Shown: positions 7,475 through 17,206, counted from the stretch's first letter. The stretch: 64,000 nt of DNA from Halogranum amylolyticum (GCF_900110465.1 NZ_FODV01000010.1:62001-126000), one strand, 5' to 3'. The notes: generated by a model from the sequence alone, not told the origin. Numbers and translations are program-made.

Positions 7475-9121
7475 TCAGACCACTTGTCGCTCGCGCTCTC
7501 GGAGTTCTGTCCGTCGGATCTTACCGGTCTCCGTCCGTGGGAGTGTCTCCACGAACTCGACCTCGCGCGGATACTTGTACGGTGCGAGCGTGTTCTTTAC
7601 CAGGTTCTGCAGCTCTTCGACCAGCCCGTCACCCGTCTCGACATCGGGTGTCCCGACAACGAACGCTTTGACGATCTGGCCTCGTTCCTCGTCTGGGACG
7701 CCGACGACGGCCACCTCGGCGACCGATTCGTGTCCCTCCAACACCGTCTCGACCTCGGGGCCGGGAATGTTGTAACCGCTGGAGATGATGAGGTCGTCGC
7801 GGCGTGATTTGTACTCGAAGCGACCGTCCTCGCGCTGGACGAAGATGTCGCCCGGGAGTGACCAGCCGTCAAGAACGACCTCCTGCTGCTTGTCCGGACG
7901 GTTCCAGTAGGTCATCCCAGTCGGACCGCGGACGGCGAGGAGACCCGGCGTTCCCCGGGGGACCTCTTCCTCTGTGTCCGGGTCGACGATCTTCGCCTCG
8001 TACCCAGGCACCGGAAACCCGGTCGCACTCGGATCGATCTGGCCGTCGTGTCGGTGACTGACGAAGATGTGGAGCATCTCTGTTGTCCCAATGCCGTCAA
8101 GCAGCGGGATACCGTACTCGTCTTGGAACTCCTCGAACGTGGTCGGCGTGAGCGGTTCGCCCGCGCTCATTCCCACTCGGAGCGACGAGACGTCGTACTG
8201 TTCGGGACCGTCGGGATGCTTCGCGAGAATCTGGTTGTACCCCGTGGGAATCGAACAGAAGACGGTGATGCCGTGGGATTCGACGGCCTCAAGCAGCGAC
8301 TCAGGCGTCGCATCCTCAACGAGAGCCGTGCTCGCCCCGAACCGGAGCGGGAACGTGACTAGACCGCCGTAACCGTACGCGAAAGGCAACGGTGGGTTCC
8401 CGCCGAAGACGTCGTCCTCAGTCGGTTCAAGGCAGTATCGCGCGTAGCTGTCGGCGGTCGCGAGCAGTTGGCGGTGCGTGTGGAACGTCCCCTTCGGACG
8501 GCCTGTCGTCCCGCTAGTGTACAGCATCAACGCGAGGTCGTCACGCTCCGTCTCGTGTGGTTCGAGGTCCGGAGAGGCCGCCTCAAGAAGGTCGTCGAAA
8601 TCACGGTGATCGTGATCGTGGCCAGTCCCGTCTCGGTCGACGACGATTACCTCTTCAAGCGTCTCCAAATCGTTGAGTGCGGCGTCAAGTTCATCAAACA
8701 GTTTGTCGTAGACGATGGCGGCCGTCGCCTCAGCGTCGTTGATAATGTATGTCAACTCCTTCGCTCGGAGCAGTTTCATCGACGGGAGTGCGACGCCACC
8801 GATCTTCTGTACCGCCAGACAGGAGATTATGGCTTCAGGTCGGTTCGAGAACCGGACCAGCACGCGATCGCCCGACTCGACACCCAGTTCCCGAAGCGCG
8901 TTGCCGAGTCGGTTCACTCGATCTTCTAACTCGGCGTACGTCAGTTCCATCTCTTCAAACTTGATGGCGACATTCTCACCACGACCTTCGTCGACGTGGG
9001 TATCGACGAGTTCTGCGGCGACGTTGATCTGATGTGGGTAGTGTAGCTCGGGGAGTGGGTGAACGAAGTCCGGAGTGGTATCCTGGTCGGGGAGATACCC
9101 CTGTGGGATATTCTCTTGCAT
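7475..9121 (-). CDS. Benzoate-CoA ligase-like AMP-forming acyl-CoA synthetase
   Basis: A 548 aa ANL-superfamily ligase that activates a carboxylic acid to its CoA ester with ATP. The P-loop is LMLYTSGTTGRPKG (about residue 200), followed by DGIGTTEMLHIFVSH, the A5 motif shape of the benzoate/2-aminobenzoate-CoA ligase group. SRRDDLIISSGYNI and the C-terminal lysine in ETGKIRR are present. It is not of the PaaK family. It lies directly upstream (in transcription) of nothing else on this strand, and beside the Liv importer that could bring in the aromatic acid. Likely substrates are benzoate, aminobenzoate or arylacetates, which sequence cannot separate. Confidence 0.85.
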   Translation of the reverse strand: MQENIPQGYLPDQDTTPDFVHPLPELHYPHQINVAAELVDTHVDEGRGENVAIKFEEMELTYAELEDRVNRLGNALRELGVESGDRVLVRFSNRPEAIISCLAVQKIGGVALPSMKLLRAKELTYIINDAEATAAIVYDKLFDELDAALNDLETLEEVIVVDRDGTGHDHDHRDFDDLLEAASPDLEPHETERDDLALMLYTSGTTGRPKGTFHTHRQLLATADSYARYCLEPTEDDVFGGNPPLPFAYGYGGLVTFPLRFGASTALVEDATPESLLEAVESHGITVFCSIPTGYNQILAKHPDGPEQYDVSSLRVGMSAGEPLTPTTFEEFQDEYGIPLLDGIGTTEMLHIFVSHRHDGQIDPSATGFPVPGYEAKIVDPDTEEEVPRGTPGLLAVRGPTGMTYWNRPDKQQEVVLDGWSLPGDIFVQREDGRFEYKSRRDDLIISSGYNIPGPEVETVLEGHESVAEVAVVGVPDEERGQIVKAFVVGTPDVETGDGLVEELQNLVKNTLAPYKYPREVEFVETLPRTETGKIRRTELRERERQVV

Positions 9122-9222
9122 AGCCGGTTAGACCATACTGGTTTACCAAGAAATAGCTTGCGGTGAAAACAGCGAGCGGACAGTGAAAGCGAGAACGACG
9201 AGAAGAGGGGCCCGCGACCAAC

Positions 9223-10302
9223 CTATCCGCGGACCTTCTCAACGTAGTCGCGGAGGACCGTCGGGACGTTCGCGACCGCCGCCCGCGGATCTTGTTTAAG
9301 GGACTTGACGGCACCGGCGATACCGGTCGGCGCGAAGATGACCATGAGCGCGTAGATAGAGCCGAGGATGATCTCCCAGTTACCGACACTGGAGAGAACG
9401 TCCTCCAGGAAGATGACCGTCGCCGCGCCGACCATCGGTCCCCAGAGCGTCCCCATCCCGCCGAGCAGCGTCATGACGATGAGTTCCCCGCTCATCATCC
9501 AGTGGAGCATCTCGGGGTGGGCGGTGCTCTGGAAGGGGACGAACAGCCCACCTGCGAGACCGGCGAACCCGCCGCTGATTGCGAACGCGACGATCTTGTA
9601 GCGGCGGACGTTGTAACCCACGAACGCCATGCGCTCTTCGTTCTCTCGGACGCCCTCCAGCGCCCGCCCGAACGGGGAGTTCGCGAGACGGAGGATCGCG
9701 ACGAACGAGAGCGCGACGATGACAAGCGCGAGATAGTAGTACGTCATCAACGAGTCGACGGTGAATGTCGCCAGTTCGTACGACGGGATGCCGACGAGTC
9801 CGTCGTCGCCGGCGGTCACCTCGCTCACGCCGAACACGGTCGCGAGGATATCGTTGAACGCCGTCGTGTAGAGCAGTTGGGCGAACGCGAGCGTCAGCAT
9901 CGCGAAGTAGATACCCTTCGTCCGGACGCTTAGCCACCCGATCAACGCTGCGACGACGACGCCGGCCACCACGGCGAGCGGGAGGACGACCAGCGCGCTC
10001 TGGGTTACGTGTTCGAGGAGGAGGGCGACCGCGTACCCGCCGGCCCCGAACATCGCCGCGTGCCCGAACGAGAGCAACCCGGCGTAGCCGAAGACGAAGT
10101 CGAGACTGAGCGCGAAGAGCGCGAAGATGAGCGCCGTTGTCATGAGGTTCATCCAAAACGGCTGGACCATCTGTGCGACCGGTGCGAAGAGCGCGAGGAC
10201 GACGCCCACGACGACGAGCGCGACTCGGCCGGTTCGACCCACGATCTTGACGTCCTCGCTCTCCATCGCAGAATGCCGATCGACGACGTCTTTCGTCGCC
10301 AT
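9223..10302 (-). CDS. livM: Branched-chain/aromatic acid ABC transporter permease LivM
   Basis: A 359 aa polytopic membrane protein of the LivM family, with about eight to ten hydrophobic helices. The cytoplasmic coupling segment NSPFGRALEGVRENEERMAFVGYNVRRYK is diagnostic. It starts where livH stops (TGATG overlap), so translation is coupled. It forms the transmembrane pore with LivH and is powered by LivG/LivF encoded divergently. In this setting the importer probably carries an aromatic or other organic acid rather than leucine. Confidence 0.92.
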   Translation of the reverse strand: MATKDVVDRHSAMESEDVKIVGRTGRVALVVVGVVLALFAPVAQMVQPFWMNLMTTALIFALFALSLDFVFGYAGLLSFGHAAMFGAGGYAVALLLEHVTQSALVVLPLAVVAGVVVAALIGWLSVRTKGIYFAMLTLAFAQLLYTTAFNDILATVFGVSEVTAGDDGLVGIPSYELATFTVDSLMTYYYLALVIVALSFVAILRLANSPFGRALEGVRENEERMAFVGYNVRRYKIVAFAISGGFAGLAGGLFVPFQSTAHPEMLHWMMSGELIVMTLLGGMGTLWGPMVGAATVIFLEDVLSSVGNWEIILGSIYALMVIFAPTGIAGAVKSLKQDPRAAVANVPTVLRDYVEKVRG

Positions 10303-11177
10303 CAGCTACCCTCCGGTTGGCCGTAGAGACCAGTCGGTTTGATCAGAAGCACCACTGCCATCAGGACGAAGATGAGCGTATCCGTCAGCGACGAGGCGAA
10401 CATCGGTCCGTAGGCGTTGAGCAGTCCGACGACGAGTGCGCCGACGACGGCCCCCCGGAAGCTTCCGAGACCGCCGATGACGACGATGGCGAACGCCTGG
10501 ATGATAATTCCGACGCCCATCGAAGGATCGACCGCGCGGGCGGCCCCGAGAAGGACGCCAGCGAGTCCCGCGAGCGCCGACCCGAGGACGAACACTGCCG
10601 TGAAGACCTTCGCGACGTCGATGCCGAGCGCGTCGACCATCTCCGAGTCGTGGGCGCTAGCTCGCATGAGCACGCCGAAGTTGGAGCGAGTAATCGCGAC
10701 CCAGAACGCGAACACGACGAGCGTACTCGTGACGAGCAGGAACACACGATAGGTCGGGTAGGTGAGGAACCCCAGATCGAGCGTTCCGCTCAGGAGCGCC
10801 GGCGTCTCGATGTTTCTGACCTGCCCGCCCCACATCTCGGTCACCAACCCTTGGACGACGATGGCGAGGCCGAAGGTGAGGAGGATGTGGTACAACGGGT
10901 TTCGTCCGTAGAGCGGCCGAATCGTGAACACTTCGACGAGAGCGCCGACGAGAGCGACGGCGACGGGAGCGACGAGCAGCGCGAGCCAGAAGCTCCCGAG
11001 TTCAGTCGCCGCTGCGAACCCGAAGTACGCGCCGAGCATGTACAGCGACCCGTGTGCGAAGTTGATGACGTCCATCATTCCGAAGATGAGGGTCAGTCCG
11101 ACGGTGATGAGGATGAGCGTCATCCCCATCTCGACCCCGAGGAGCGTCGCCTTCGCGAATGCGTCGAGTCCGATCAT
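10302..11177 (-). CDS. livH: Branched-chain/aromatic acid ABC transporter permease LivH
   Basis: A 291 aa LivH-type permease. Typical features are LIFGMMDVINFAHGSLYMLGAYF near the N-terminus, the RPLYGRNPLYHILLTFGLAI stretch and ANSR-like MRASAHDSEMVDALGIDV coupling loop. ATG 11177 is used rather than an upstream frame extension into the binding-protein gene; it lies one base beyond that gene's stop. It is the second gene of the minus-strand livJ-livH-livM operon. Confidence 0.92.
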   Translation of the reverse strand: MIGLDAFAKATLLGVEMGMTLILITVGLTLIFGMMDVINFAHGSLYMLGAYFGFAAATELGSFWLALLVAPVAVALVGALVEVFTIRPLYGRNPLYHILLTFGLAIVVQGLVTEMWGGQVRNIETPALLSGTLDLGFLTYPTYRVFLLVTSTLVVFAFWVAITRSNFGVLMRASAHDSEMVDALGIDVAKVFTAVFVLGSALAGLAGVLLGAARAVDPSMGVGIIIQAFAIVVIGGLGSFRGAVVGALVVGLLNAYGPMFASSLTDTLIFVLMAVVLLIKPTGLYGQPEGS

Positions 11178-11178
11178 C

Positions 11179-12435
11179 TCAGAGGCTGCAACCCCACGTC
11201 GGTCCTTCGACGCCCTCGATCGTCTCAACGACTTCGTTCGTGACACCGCCGTCGTCGCCCTCGACCACCTGCCGCACGTCGAGGTCGTGGATCGGATCGT
11301 GTGTCTGCTGGCTGAACGTGAAGCTGCCCCGGGGACTGTCGATACTGGCCCCTGAGAGTGAGCTCACGAGCGAGTCGACGTCGGTGCCGCCGGCCTCCGC
11401 CACGGCCTTCTCGGCGGCCAACGCGGAGTCGTACCCCTGGCAGGCGTACACGTTTGGCGCCGTGTCGTGGGTGCCGCGGTACGCCTCCACGAACGCCGTG
11501 TTCCGGTCGGTCTGCTTCGTCGGCGTGTAGTGCAACAGCGAGTACATGCCGAGTGCGTCCTCACCCTGTGCGCTGAGGGTGTCCGCAGACAGCAGGAAGC
11601 CGCTACCCGTCTGGGTCATCTTCTCTCGCAGTCCGAACTCCGAGAACTGTTTGACGTAGTTGACGGCGTCGCCTCCGGCGAAGAACGAGTAGACCGCGTC
11701 GGCGCCACTGTTGTCGATCTTCTGCAGGAACGACGAGTAGTCCGACGTGCCGAGCGGCGCACCCACCTCGCCGACGACAGTGCCGCCAGCCTCCTCGAAC
11801 GCCTCCTTGAAGAACGTCTTCGACTGCTGGCCGAAGGCGTAGTCGGCGTACGCGAGGAACACGTTGTCCGCGACGTTGTCGTGCACGTACTGGGCGAGCG
11901 GGGCGCTCGTCTGCCAAGAGTTGAACCCGGTCCGGAAGTGGTACTCGCTACATCCCTCGGAGACGAGTTTGTAGTTCCCAGAGTTGGCGTTCAGCCAGAC
12001 CGCAGATCCCTGCTTCTGTACCTCGGGGAGCATCGCCGCGGCGACGGCGCTCGAGACGGGGCCGACGAGGAAGTCGACCTGCTCTTTCTGCATGAACTCC
12101 CGCGTGATGGAGACGCCGGTGCCGGTGTCCGCGCTCGTGTCCTTCTGGACGTACTCGACCTCGGAACCGCCGATTTCGCCATCGAGTTGGTCGACGCGCA
12201 GTTTGAACCCGTTTCGGATGCTCTCGCCTAAGAGGGAGTACGTCCCCGAGAACGGGAGCACGAACCCCACCTTGACCGTCTCCGAACCGGAGCCGGGACC
12301 GCCGCCGGTACAGCCGGCGACGGAGACCGAAGCGGCAGAACCGACCCCGGCGAGGAACTGTCGGCGAGAGATCGGAACGGTCCGTCGGTCGGCCGTTGCA
12401 CTCGACTCACTGGATGGTATGCTTTCGCGAACCAT
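11179..12435 (-). CDS. livJ: ABC transporter substrate-binding lipoprotein, LivJ type
   Basis: A 418 aa extracytoplasmic binding protein. The N-terminus has a Tat motif (SRRQF, about residues 23-27), a hydrophobic stretch and a lipobox ending AGC, so it is predicted to be a folded Tat-exported lipoprotein, as is common in haloarchaea. The mature part is a type I periplasmic binding fold: VGFVLPFSGTYSLLGESIRNG, VGPVSSAVAAAMLPEV, and a late YDSALAAEKAV. A TTTATAAG box lies about 27 nt before the ATG. First gene of the transporter operon; the ligand is not known. Confidence 0.92.
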   Translation of the reverse strand: MVRESIPSSESSATADRRTVPISRRQFLAGVGSAASVSVAGCTGGGPGSGSETVKVGFVLPFSGTYSLLGESIRNGFKLRVDQLDGEIGGSEVEYVQKDTSADTGTGVSITREFMQKEQVDFLVGPVSSAVAAAMLPEVQKQGSAVWLNANSGNYKLVSEGCSEYHFRTGFNSWQTSAPLAQYVHDNVADNVFLAYADYAFGQQSKTFFKEAFEEAGGTVVGEVGAPLGTSDYSSFLQKIDNSGADAVYSFFAGGDAVNYVKQFSEFGLREKMTQTGSGFLLSADTLSAQGEDALGMYSLLHYTPTKQTDRNTAFVEAYRGTHDTAPNVYACQGYDSALAAEKAVAEAGGTDVDSLVSSLSGASIDSPRGSFTFSQQTHDPIHDLDVRQVVEGDDGGVTNEVVETIEGVEGPTWGCSL

Positions 12436-12559
12436 AGTCTCTCATTCCGACAACCATACTTATAAATTGTGATATTCCAGGGTCGAATAGCGTTAATTAA
12501 ACAATCCGTCGAGAGAGGTCGGGAAAAGAATATATGTATGAGAACATCAAACAAGGCCC
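12436..12559. promoter_or_regulatory. Divergent promoter between livJHM and livGF
   Basis: A 124 nt AT-rich gap. It holds a TTTATAAG box for livJ on the minus strand and an AATATAT box (about 12529-12535) 25-30 nt before the livG ATG on the plus strand. The split of one transporter over two divergent operons makes this the likely control point for uptake. Confidence 0.65.
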
Positions 12560-13318
12560 ATGGTTGAGCCGTTCCTCGAACTCGATAGCGTCGACAAAGA
12601 CTTCGGATCCATCAGAGCAATCCACGATCTCTCACTCCAAATCCCGGCGGGAGAGGTGACAGCGATCATCGGCCCGAACGGGGCCGGCAAGACGACGCTG
12701 TTCAACCTCCTGACGGGGAAGTTCGGTCCCACGGCGGGGCAGATCTCCTTCCGCGGAGAACGGATAGATGGCCGTCCACCCCACGAGATCGTCGAGATGG
12801 GTCTCGCCCGGTCGTACCAGATTACCAACTTCTTCCCCGAGTTGACCGCACTAGAGAATGTCCGGTTGGCCGCGCAAGCACGGTACTCGGGATTCGCACC
12901 GCAGAACTTCGTCTCGCACTACACCGACCTGGACGAACCGCTCGAGATTGCCTACGACGTGCTCCAGCGACTGGAGCTCGAGAGTATCGCCAACGAGGTC
13001 GCTAGTACGTTGTCACACGGTCAGCAGCGACATCTCGAGATCGGCATCGCGCTCGCCGTCGCACCCGACGTGTTGCTGATGGACGAGCCGACTGCCGGGA
13101 TGAGTCCCGACGAGACCGGCGAGACGAAGGAGTTGATTCAGGAACTCGCCGACGACCTGACGTTGGTCATCGTCGAACACGACATGGAAGTCGTGATGGA
13201 GGTCGCGGACAACATCGCCGTGATAAATCGCGGGTCGCTCCTCGCAACCGGGTCTCCACAGGATATCCAGTCGAACGAAGCGGTGCAGAAGGCCTACCTC
13301 GGTGGAGGGGCACGATGA
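12560..13318 (+). CDS. livG: ABC transporter ATP-binding protein LivG
   Basis: A 252 aa ATPase with Walker A GPNGAGKTT (about residues 38-46), Q-loop YQITNFFPELTALENV, signature LSHGQQRHLEIGIAL, Walker B VLLMDEP and the switch histidine in IVEHDMEVV. The long Y-Q-I-T-N-F insert and AGMSPDET are LivG-type. It drives the LivHM permease. Its stop overlaps the livF start by 4 nt (ATGA). The start is supported by a TATA box at -27. Confidence 0.94.
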   Translation: MVEPFLELDSVDKDFGSIRAIHDLSLQIPAGEVTAIIGPNGAGKTTLFNLLTGKFGPTAGQISFRGERIDGRPPHEIVEMGLARSYQITNFFPELTALENVRLAAQARYSGFAPQNFVSHYTDLDEPLEIAYDVLQRLELESIANEVASTLSHGQQRHLEIGIALAVAPDVLLMDEPTAGMSPDETGETKELIQELADDLTLVIVEHDMEVVMEVADNIAVINRGSLLATGSPQDIQSNEAVQKAYLGGGAR

Positions 13319-14022
13319 GCCGACCGATTCTCAAGGTCGACAGTGTCGACACCCACTACGGACCGAGTCACATTCTCTACGACGTCTCACTCGAGGTGAA
13401 CGAGGGCGACGTCGTCGCGCTAGTCGGCCGCAACGGAGCCGGGAAAACGACGACGCTTCGGAGCATCATGAGTCTCACACCACCGACGAACGGGACGGTC
13501 CGGTTCCGCGACAGCGAGATGCAGGGTCTCACTCCGCACGAAGTCCGGCGCAAGGGCGTCTCGTGGGTCCCCGAAGACCGACGCGTCTTCCCGAACCTCA
13601 CCGTCGAGGAGAACATCGCACTCGCCGCCAACGTCGAGGAGACGAAGTTCCACGACGACGTGTTCGACCGCTTCCCCCGACTCGACGAACGGCGAGAACA
13701 ACTCGCCGGCACCATGAGTGGCGGTGAGCAACAGATGCTCGCCATCGCCCGAGCGATGGTCGGGCCGACGCCAGATCTCCTCATGCTTGACGAACCGTCC
13801 GAGGGGCTTGCCCCGCAGATTGTCGACGATGTGATGGACACGGTGCGGGAACTCAACGAAGACGGAACCACGATACTGCTCGTCGAGCAGAATGCCGAGA
13901 TGGCACTTGATATCGCAGACTACGCATACGTATTGGAGACGGGCCGTATCGTCCACGAGTCGCCGGCAGCGGAACTGCTCGCGGAGCGCGAGATTATGGA
14001 GTCGTACCTCGGAGTCCACTGA
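13315..14022 (+). CDS. livF: ABC transporter ATP-binding protein LivF
   Basis: A 235 aa ATPase with Walker A GRNGAGKTT, the LivF-type GVSWVPEDRRVFPNLTVEENI, signature MSGGEQQMLAIARAMV, Walker B LLMLDEPSEGLAP and switch LLVEQNAEMAL. It overlaps livG by 4 nt. It is the second ATPase of the heterodimer that powers LivHM. Confidence 0.94.
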   Translation: MSRPILKVDSVDTHYGPSHILYDVSLEVNEGDVVALVGRNGAGKTTTLRSIMSLTPPTNGTVRFRDSEMQGLTPHEVRRKGVSWVPEDRRVFPNLTVEENIALAANVEETKFHDDVFDRFPRLDERREQLAGTMSGGEQQMLAIARAMVGPTPDLLMLDEPSEGLAPQIVDDVMDTVRELNEDGTTILLVEQNAEMALDIADYAYVLETGRIVHESPAAELLAEREIMESYLGVH

Positions 14023-14082
14023 TGCCCGAACTATTAACTCGGTCGGCGAAGAGAATCCGAGTGATGATCGAGAGGATCAGCA

Positions 14083-14898
14083 ATGAGTCTGGAAAGTGAC
14101 CGGTACCACGAACGGGTCGTAAGGCACGTCGAGTCGATAGACGACACGCGGGTCGGAAAGTTGGTGATGGAGCGCGGAGACGAGACAGCGAACTCGTTTA
14201 CGCCCTCGATGGTCGATGCGATGACCGAGGCGGTCGAAGAAACGATCGGAGACGTTCGCTCGCTGGTGCTGACCGGCGAGGGAGAATTCTCTGTCGGTGC
14301 CGATCTTCGTAGCTTCGAAGAGACGCCGCGCGAGATGCGACCATCGATGATCGATCAGACGGCCGCGGCTTCGAATCGTTTCATCCGAGCGCTCCGCACC
14401 GCAGAGATACCGGTCATCGCCGCAGTCGGAGGAACGGCCGCAGGGGGTGGACTCGGATTCGCACTCGCCTGTGACCTTATTGTCATGCACGAAGAGGCCG
14501 TACTGGACACGGCGTACGCCCGAATCGGTCTTACACCGGACAACGCGACCCCGTTCTTCCTGACGCAGACGATTGGTCCGTACCGCGCCCGAGAGCTACT
14601 GTTCTCCCCTCGTCCGGTCGAAGCGGACGAAGCGAAGGATCTCGGTCTCGCGAACATCATCTATGGGGGGTCGTCCACCGAGTTCGAAGACCGAGTGATG
14701 GAGTACGCGACGACGATGGTAACCGGGCCGAAGAGTATGCAAGCGGAGACGAAGACGCTCGTAGACACCGCATTCGTCGGTGATCTCGACCAACACCTCG
14801 AACGGGAGCGTGATACCATCAAACGAATTAGCGACTCCGAGTCCTTCGACGAAGGATTGACCGCGTTCTTCGAGAAGCGATCACCGGAGTGGACGTGA
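14083..14898 (+). CDS. Enoyl-CoA hydratase/isomerase family protein, PaaG-like candidate
   Basis: A 271 aa crotonase-fold protein. The oxyanion-hole segments are FSVGADLRSF and GGTAAGGGLGFALACDLIV. At the usual first-glutamate site it has YARIGLTPDNATPFFL instead of the PE motif, that is, an aspartate-bearing active site as in isomerase-type members. PaaG isomerises the epoxide to an oxepin-CoA and also lacks the hydratase glutamate, so this is the best PaaG candidate here. It starts 60 nt after livF and may be co-transcribed with the importer. The function is inferred. Confidence 0.8.
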   Translation: MSLESDRYHERVVRHVESIDDTRVGKLVMERGDETANSFTPSMVDAMTEAVEETIGDVRSLVLTGEGEFSVGADLRSFEETPREMRPSMIDQTAAASNRFIRALRTAEIPVIAAVGGTAAGGGLGFALACDLIVMHEEAVLDTAYARIGLTPDNATPFFLTQTIGPYRARELLFSPRPVEADEAKDLGLANIIYGGSSTEFEDRVMEYATTMVTGPKSMQAETKTLVDTAFVGDLDQHLERERDTIKRISDSESFDEGLTAFFEKRSPEWT

Positions 14899-14977
14899 GA
14901 CCCTAACCTCCCCAAATCGGCCTGATACACCGTTTTAACCGAAAAAATGATTATAGTAGCCATACTCGATGTGAGTA

Positions 14978-15754
14978 ATGAGTTACGAGACGCTTGACGT
15001 AACGATCGAGAACGGAATCGCGACGATTCGGCTCGACAACGAACCAGTCAATGCCATTAGTCAGGACGTCCGATACGAACTCGCCGATGCGGTCGAAGAA
15101 CTCCGCGACGACAGCGTCCGCGTCGGTGTATTCGCCGGCGCGGACGAGGTATTCTCTGTCGGTGCGGATATTAGCCTGTTCGAGGAGGCTCAAGACTGGA
15201 CGACACAGGAGTTCCGCTCGAACTCGCGAGTACTGGGACGGGTGTTCACCGGAATTGAGGACCTGGAAAAGCCGGTAATCGCTGCAATCGATGGTACCTG
15301 TGTCGGCGGCGGCCTCGAACTCGCCCTCGCGTGTGACGTTCGAATCGCGAGCCCGGATGCGACGCTCGGCTTCCCGGAACACAACATCGGTCTCATCCCT
15401 GGACTCGGTGGCTGTTCTCGATTCGTCCAGATGGTCGGTGCGGGGAAGGCGAAAGACCTCATCTTTACCGGTGAACTATTCGACGGAGAGACGGCCCGTA
15501 CCCTCGGCGTCGTTGAGCGACTAGCAGACCACCCCGCGGCGGCGGCGCAGGAATACGCCGAGAACCTGCTTGACCAGCCACCACAGGCACTCGGCCTCGC
15601 AAAGCGCGTGATAAACACGGCTCGAGACACCGACACTCGGACGGCAGGAGTTGTCGAGTCGCTCGCCCAGAGTACACTCATCAAGACGCAAGATCACGCA
15701 GAAGGACTCCAGGCGTTTCGCGAGAAGCGTGACGCTGAGTTCGAAGGGAAGTAG
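14978..15754 (+). CDS. Enoyl-CoA hydratase/isomerase family protein
   Basis: A 258 aa crotonase-fold protein. Oxyanion segments FSVGADISLF and DGTCVGGGLELALACDVRI are present. The first hydratase glutamate is kept in GFPEHNIGLIPGLGG. The second position has aspartate (GAGKAKDLIFTGELF) where classical hydratases have glutamate. It has its own AT-rich upstream region with a TTTTAACC box. Probably a 2-enoyl-CoA hydratase or a Delta-isomerase of the aromatic pathway. Confidence 0.86.
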   Translation: MSYETLDVTIENGIATIRLDNEPVNAISQDVRYELADAVEELRDDSVRVGVFAGADEVFSVGADISLFEEAQDWTTQEFRSNSRVLGRVFTGIEDLEKPVIAAIDGTCVGGGLELALACDVRIASPDATLGFPEHNIGLIPGLGGCSRFVQMVGAGKAKDLIFTGELFDGETARTLGVVERLADHPAAAAQEYAENLLDQPPQALGLAKRVINTARDTDTRTAGVVESLAQSTLIKTQDHAEGLQAFREKRDAEFEGK

Positions 15755-16188
15755 CGGTCGCTCGCACAAACGGTTTTCTCGACATAGATGACGTTACCCG
15801 AGCGTAAGCCAGCGTCTCACCAGGTGTGACTCGACAAGCTTCCCAACAAATCGTGCAACCGAGATTCACCGTTTACGTATTCCGAAATCGAAGTTGTGTA
15901 CGGGCACCCGTTGTTACGGCAAGCGTACTCCCACCGGTGACAGAGTCAGTCGACCACGAGTCCAACGCGGTACCCCTTGGGCGCGCTGCGAGCCGAGATG
16001 GAGGTACGGTCGAGAAGAACAAGTCTAGAACTGTCACACTGACCACTCGAGCATCCGAAGGTGGAAGCGAAAGAGCGCCGCCTACAGCCGTCAGAATGCA
16101 GTTTACAAATGATGAAAACGAGAGGCTAGAGGAAGAAAAGTAGAGAAATCCAAAAATGAACCATGTCTACACCAAAAAGAACGGCGTC
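15755..16188. other. Non-coding gap between convergent genes
   Basis: A 434 nt stretch between the enoyl-CoA hydratase and the convergent metallo-beta-lactamase-fold gene. A 105-codon open frame lies inside it, but its composition is basic, it has no recognisable motif and no matching promoter, so I do not call it. Confidence 0.4.
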
Positions 16189-17151
16189 TCAGAAGCGCGT
16201 GGACAGTTTCACCGCGTCAGCTGACTCTACCGTCGCTCGATAGGAAAGTGGACGGGTACCGACTCGTTTGACGAGATCAATCGTCTCTGCGTACGCGAGG
16301 TGAGCGGCGGCCTCACCTGCACCCATCTTCGCATGGATGCCGGACATCTCTCCGAACAGCGTCCGAGCAACGTCCCACGGCGTCGCGACGCCTTCTACAG
16401 GCGTCGCTTCGGCAACAGCGCGAACGCGCTCTCGATGGTGTTGTCTCGTCGTCTCGATACGCTTGGGGAGGTGAACCGACGGGCCGTGGCCGGGGTGTGC
16501 ATGAGGGTCGACATCTAACGTCGTGAGACTGTCAAGGGTGTCGAGGTACATCGCCAGCGGGTTCTCACCGTCGGTACGGGTGTCGCTTCCACCGACGTTC
16601 GGCGTGTACATCGGAAGGACCGCGTCACCGGTGTAGAGGGTTTGGTCCGCCTGAACGGCGACGTGACCGCACGTGTGGCCCGGTGTGTGTCGAAGCGTGA
16701 GACCGGCGACACGATCCCCGTCCTCGTGTTCGGTGACTGGAATGGACTCGGGCATCGACGACGGCGTATCACGCTCACGAACGTCGGAGACAATCCAGTC
16801 TGGGGCTCCCCACCGGTCAAGCGTTTCCACGTCTCGCGTGAGTCGACGTTCCCGTTCACTCGCGTAGTCGCGAATCAGCGGAGCGTCCCGGGCGTGCAAG
16901 TGGAGAGTCGCATCGGCGGCCGTCGCCAGACGTGGTGCGAGACCCGCGTGGTCGGAGTGCCAGTGAGTGACGATTACGTCGTCGATATTGGAGAGATCGA
17001 CTCCACGATCGGCGAACCCGGCGCGGAGCGTCTCGTACGGTGCATCACCCGGTGGTCCGGGGTCGACGACAACCCCGTGTTCGGGAAACACGTACGTACT
17101 GTTCTTACCTTCGGGACTGCCGTGCTCGTGAGCGATACGGAATACAGTCAT
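16189..17151 (-). CDS. Metallo-beta-lactamase-fold hydrolase
   Basis: A 320 aa MBL-fold protein. The metal site THWHSDHAG, the HTPGHTCGH segment, YTGDAV and the late HPGHGP histidine are all visible. Such proteins often hydrolyse thioesters (glyoxalase II or LACTB2-like). ATG 17151 is chosen as the likely start; an ATG at 17181 in frame is also possible. It lies 55 nt downstream of the PaaY-like gene and is probably co-transcribed with it. A CoA-thioester hydrolase role would suit the neighbourhood but is unproven. Confidence 0.85.
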   Translation of the reverse strand: MTVFRIAHEHGSPEGKNSTYVFPEHGVVVDPGPPGDAPYETLRAGFADRGVDLSNIDDVIVTHWHSDHAGLAPRLATAADATLHLHARDAPLIRDYASERERRLTRDVETLDRWGAPDWIVSDVRERDTPSSMPESIPVTEHEDGDRVAGLTLRHTPGHTCGHVAVQADQTLYTGDAVLPMYTPNVGGSDTRTDGENPLAMYLDTLDSLTTLDVDPHAHPGHGPSVHLPKRIETTRQHHRERVRAVAEATPVEGVATPWDVARTLFGEMSGIHAKMGAGEAAAHLAYAETIDLVKRVGTRPLSYRATVESADAVKLSTRF

Positions 17152-17206
17152 GGTCGCGTGAACACGCTTGGATCGGTGCACCGTTCGGTCTTTGCTGTTC
17201 TCCTAG

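Noticed and set aside
15826-16143. 105-codon plus-strand open frame in a gap
   Set aside because: Arg/Ser/Thr-rich product with no domain; composition unlike haloarchaeal proteins.
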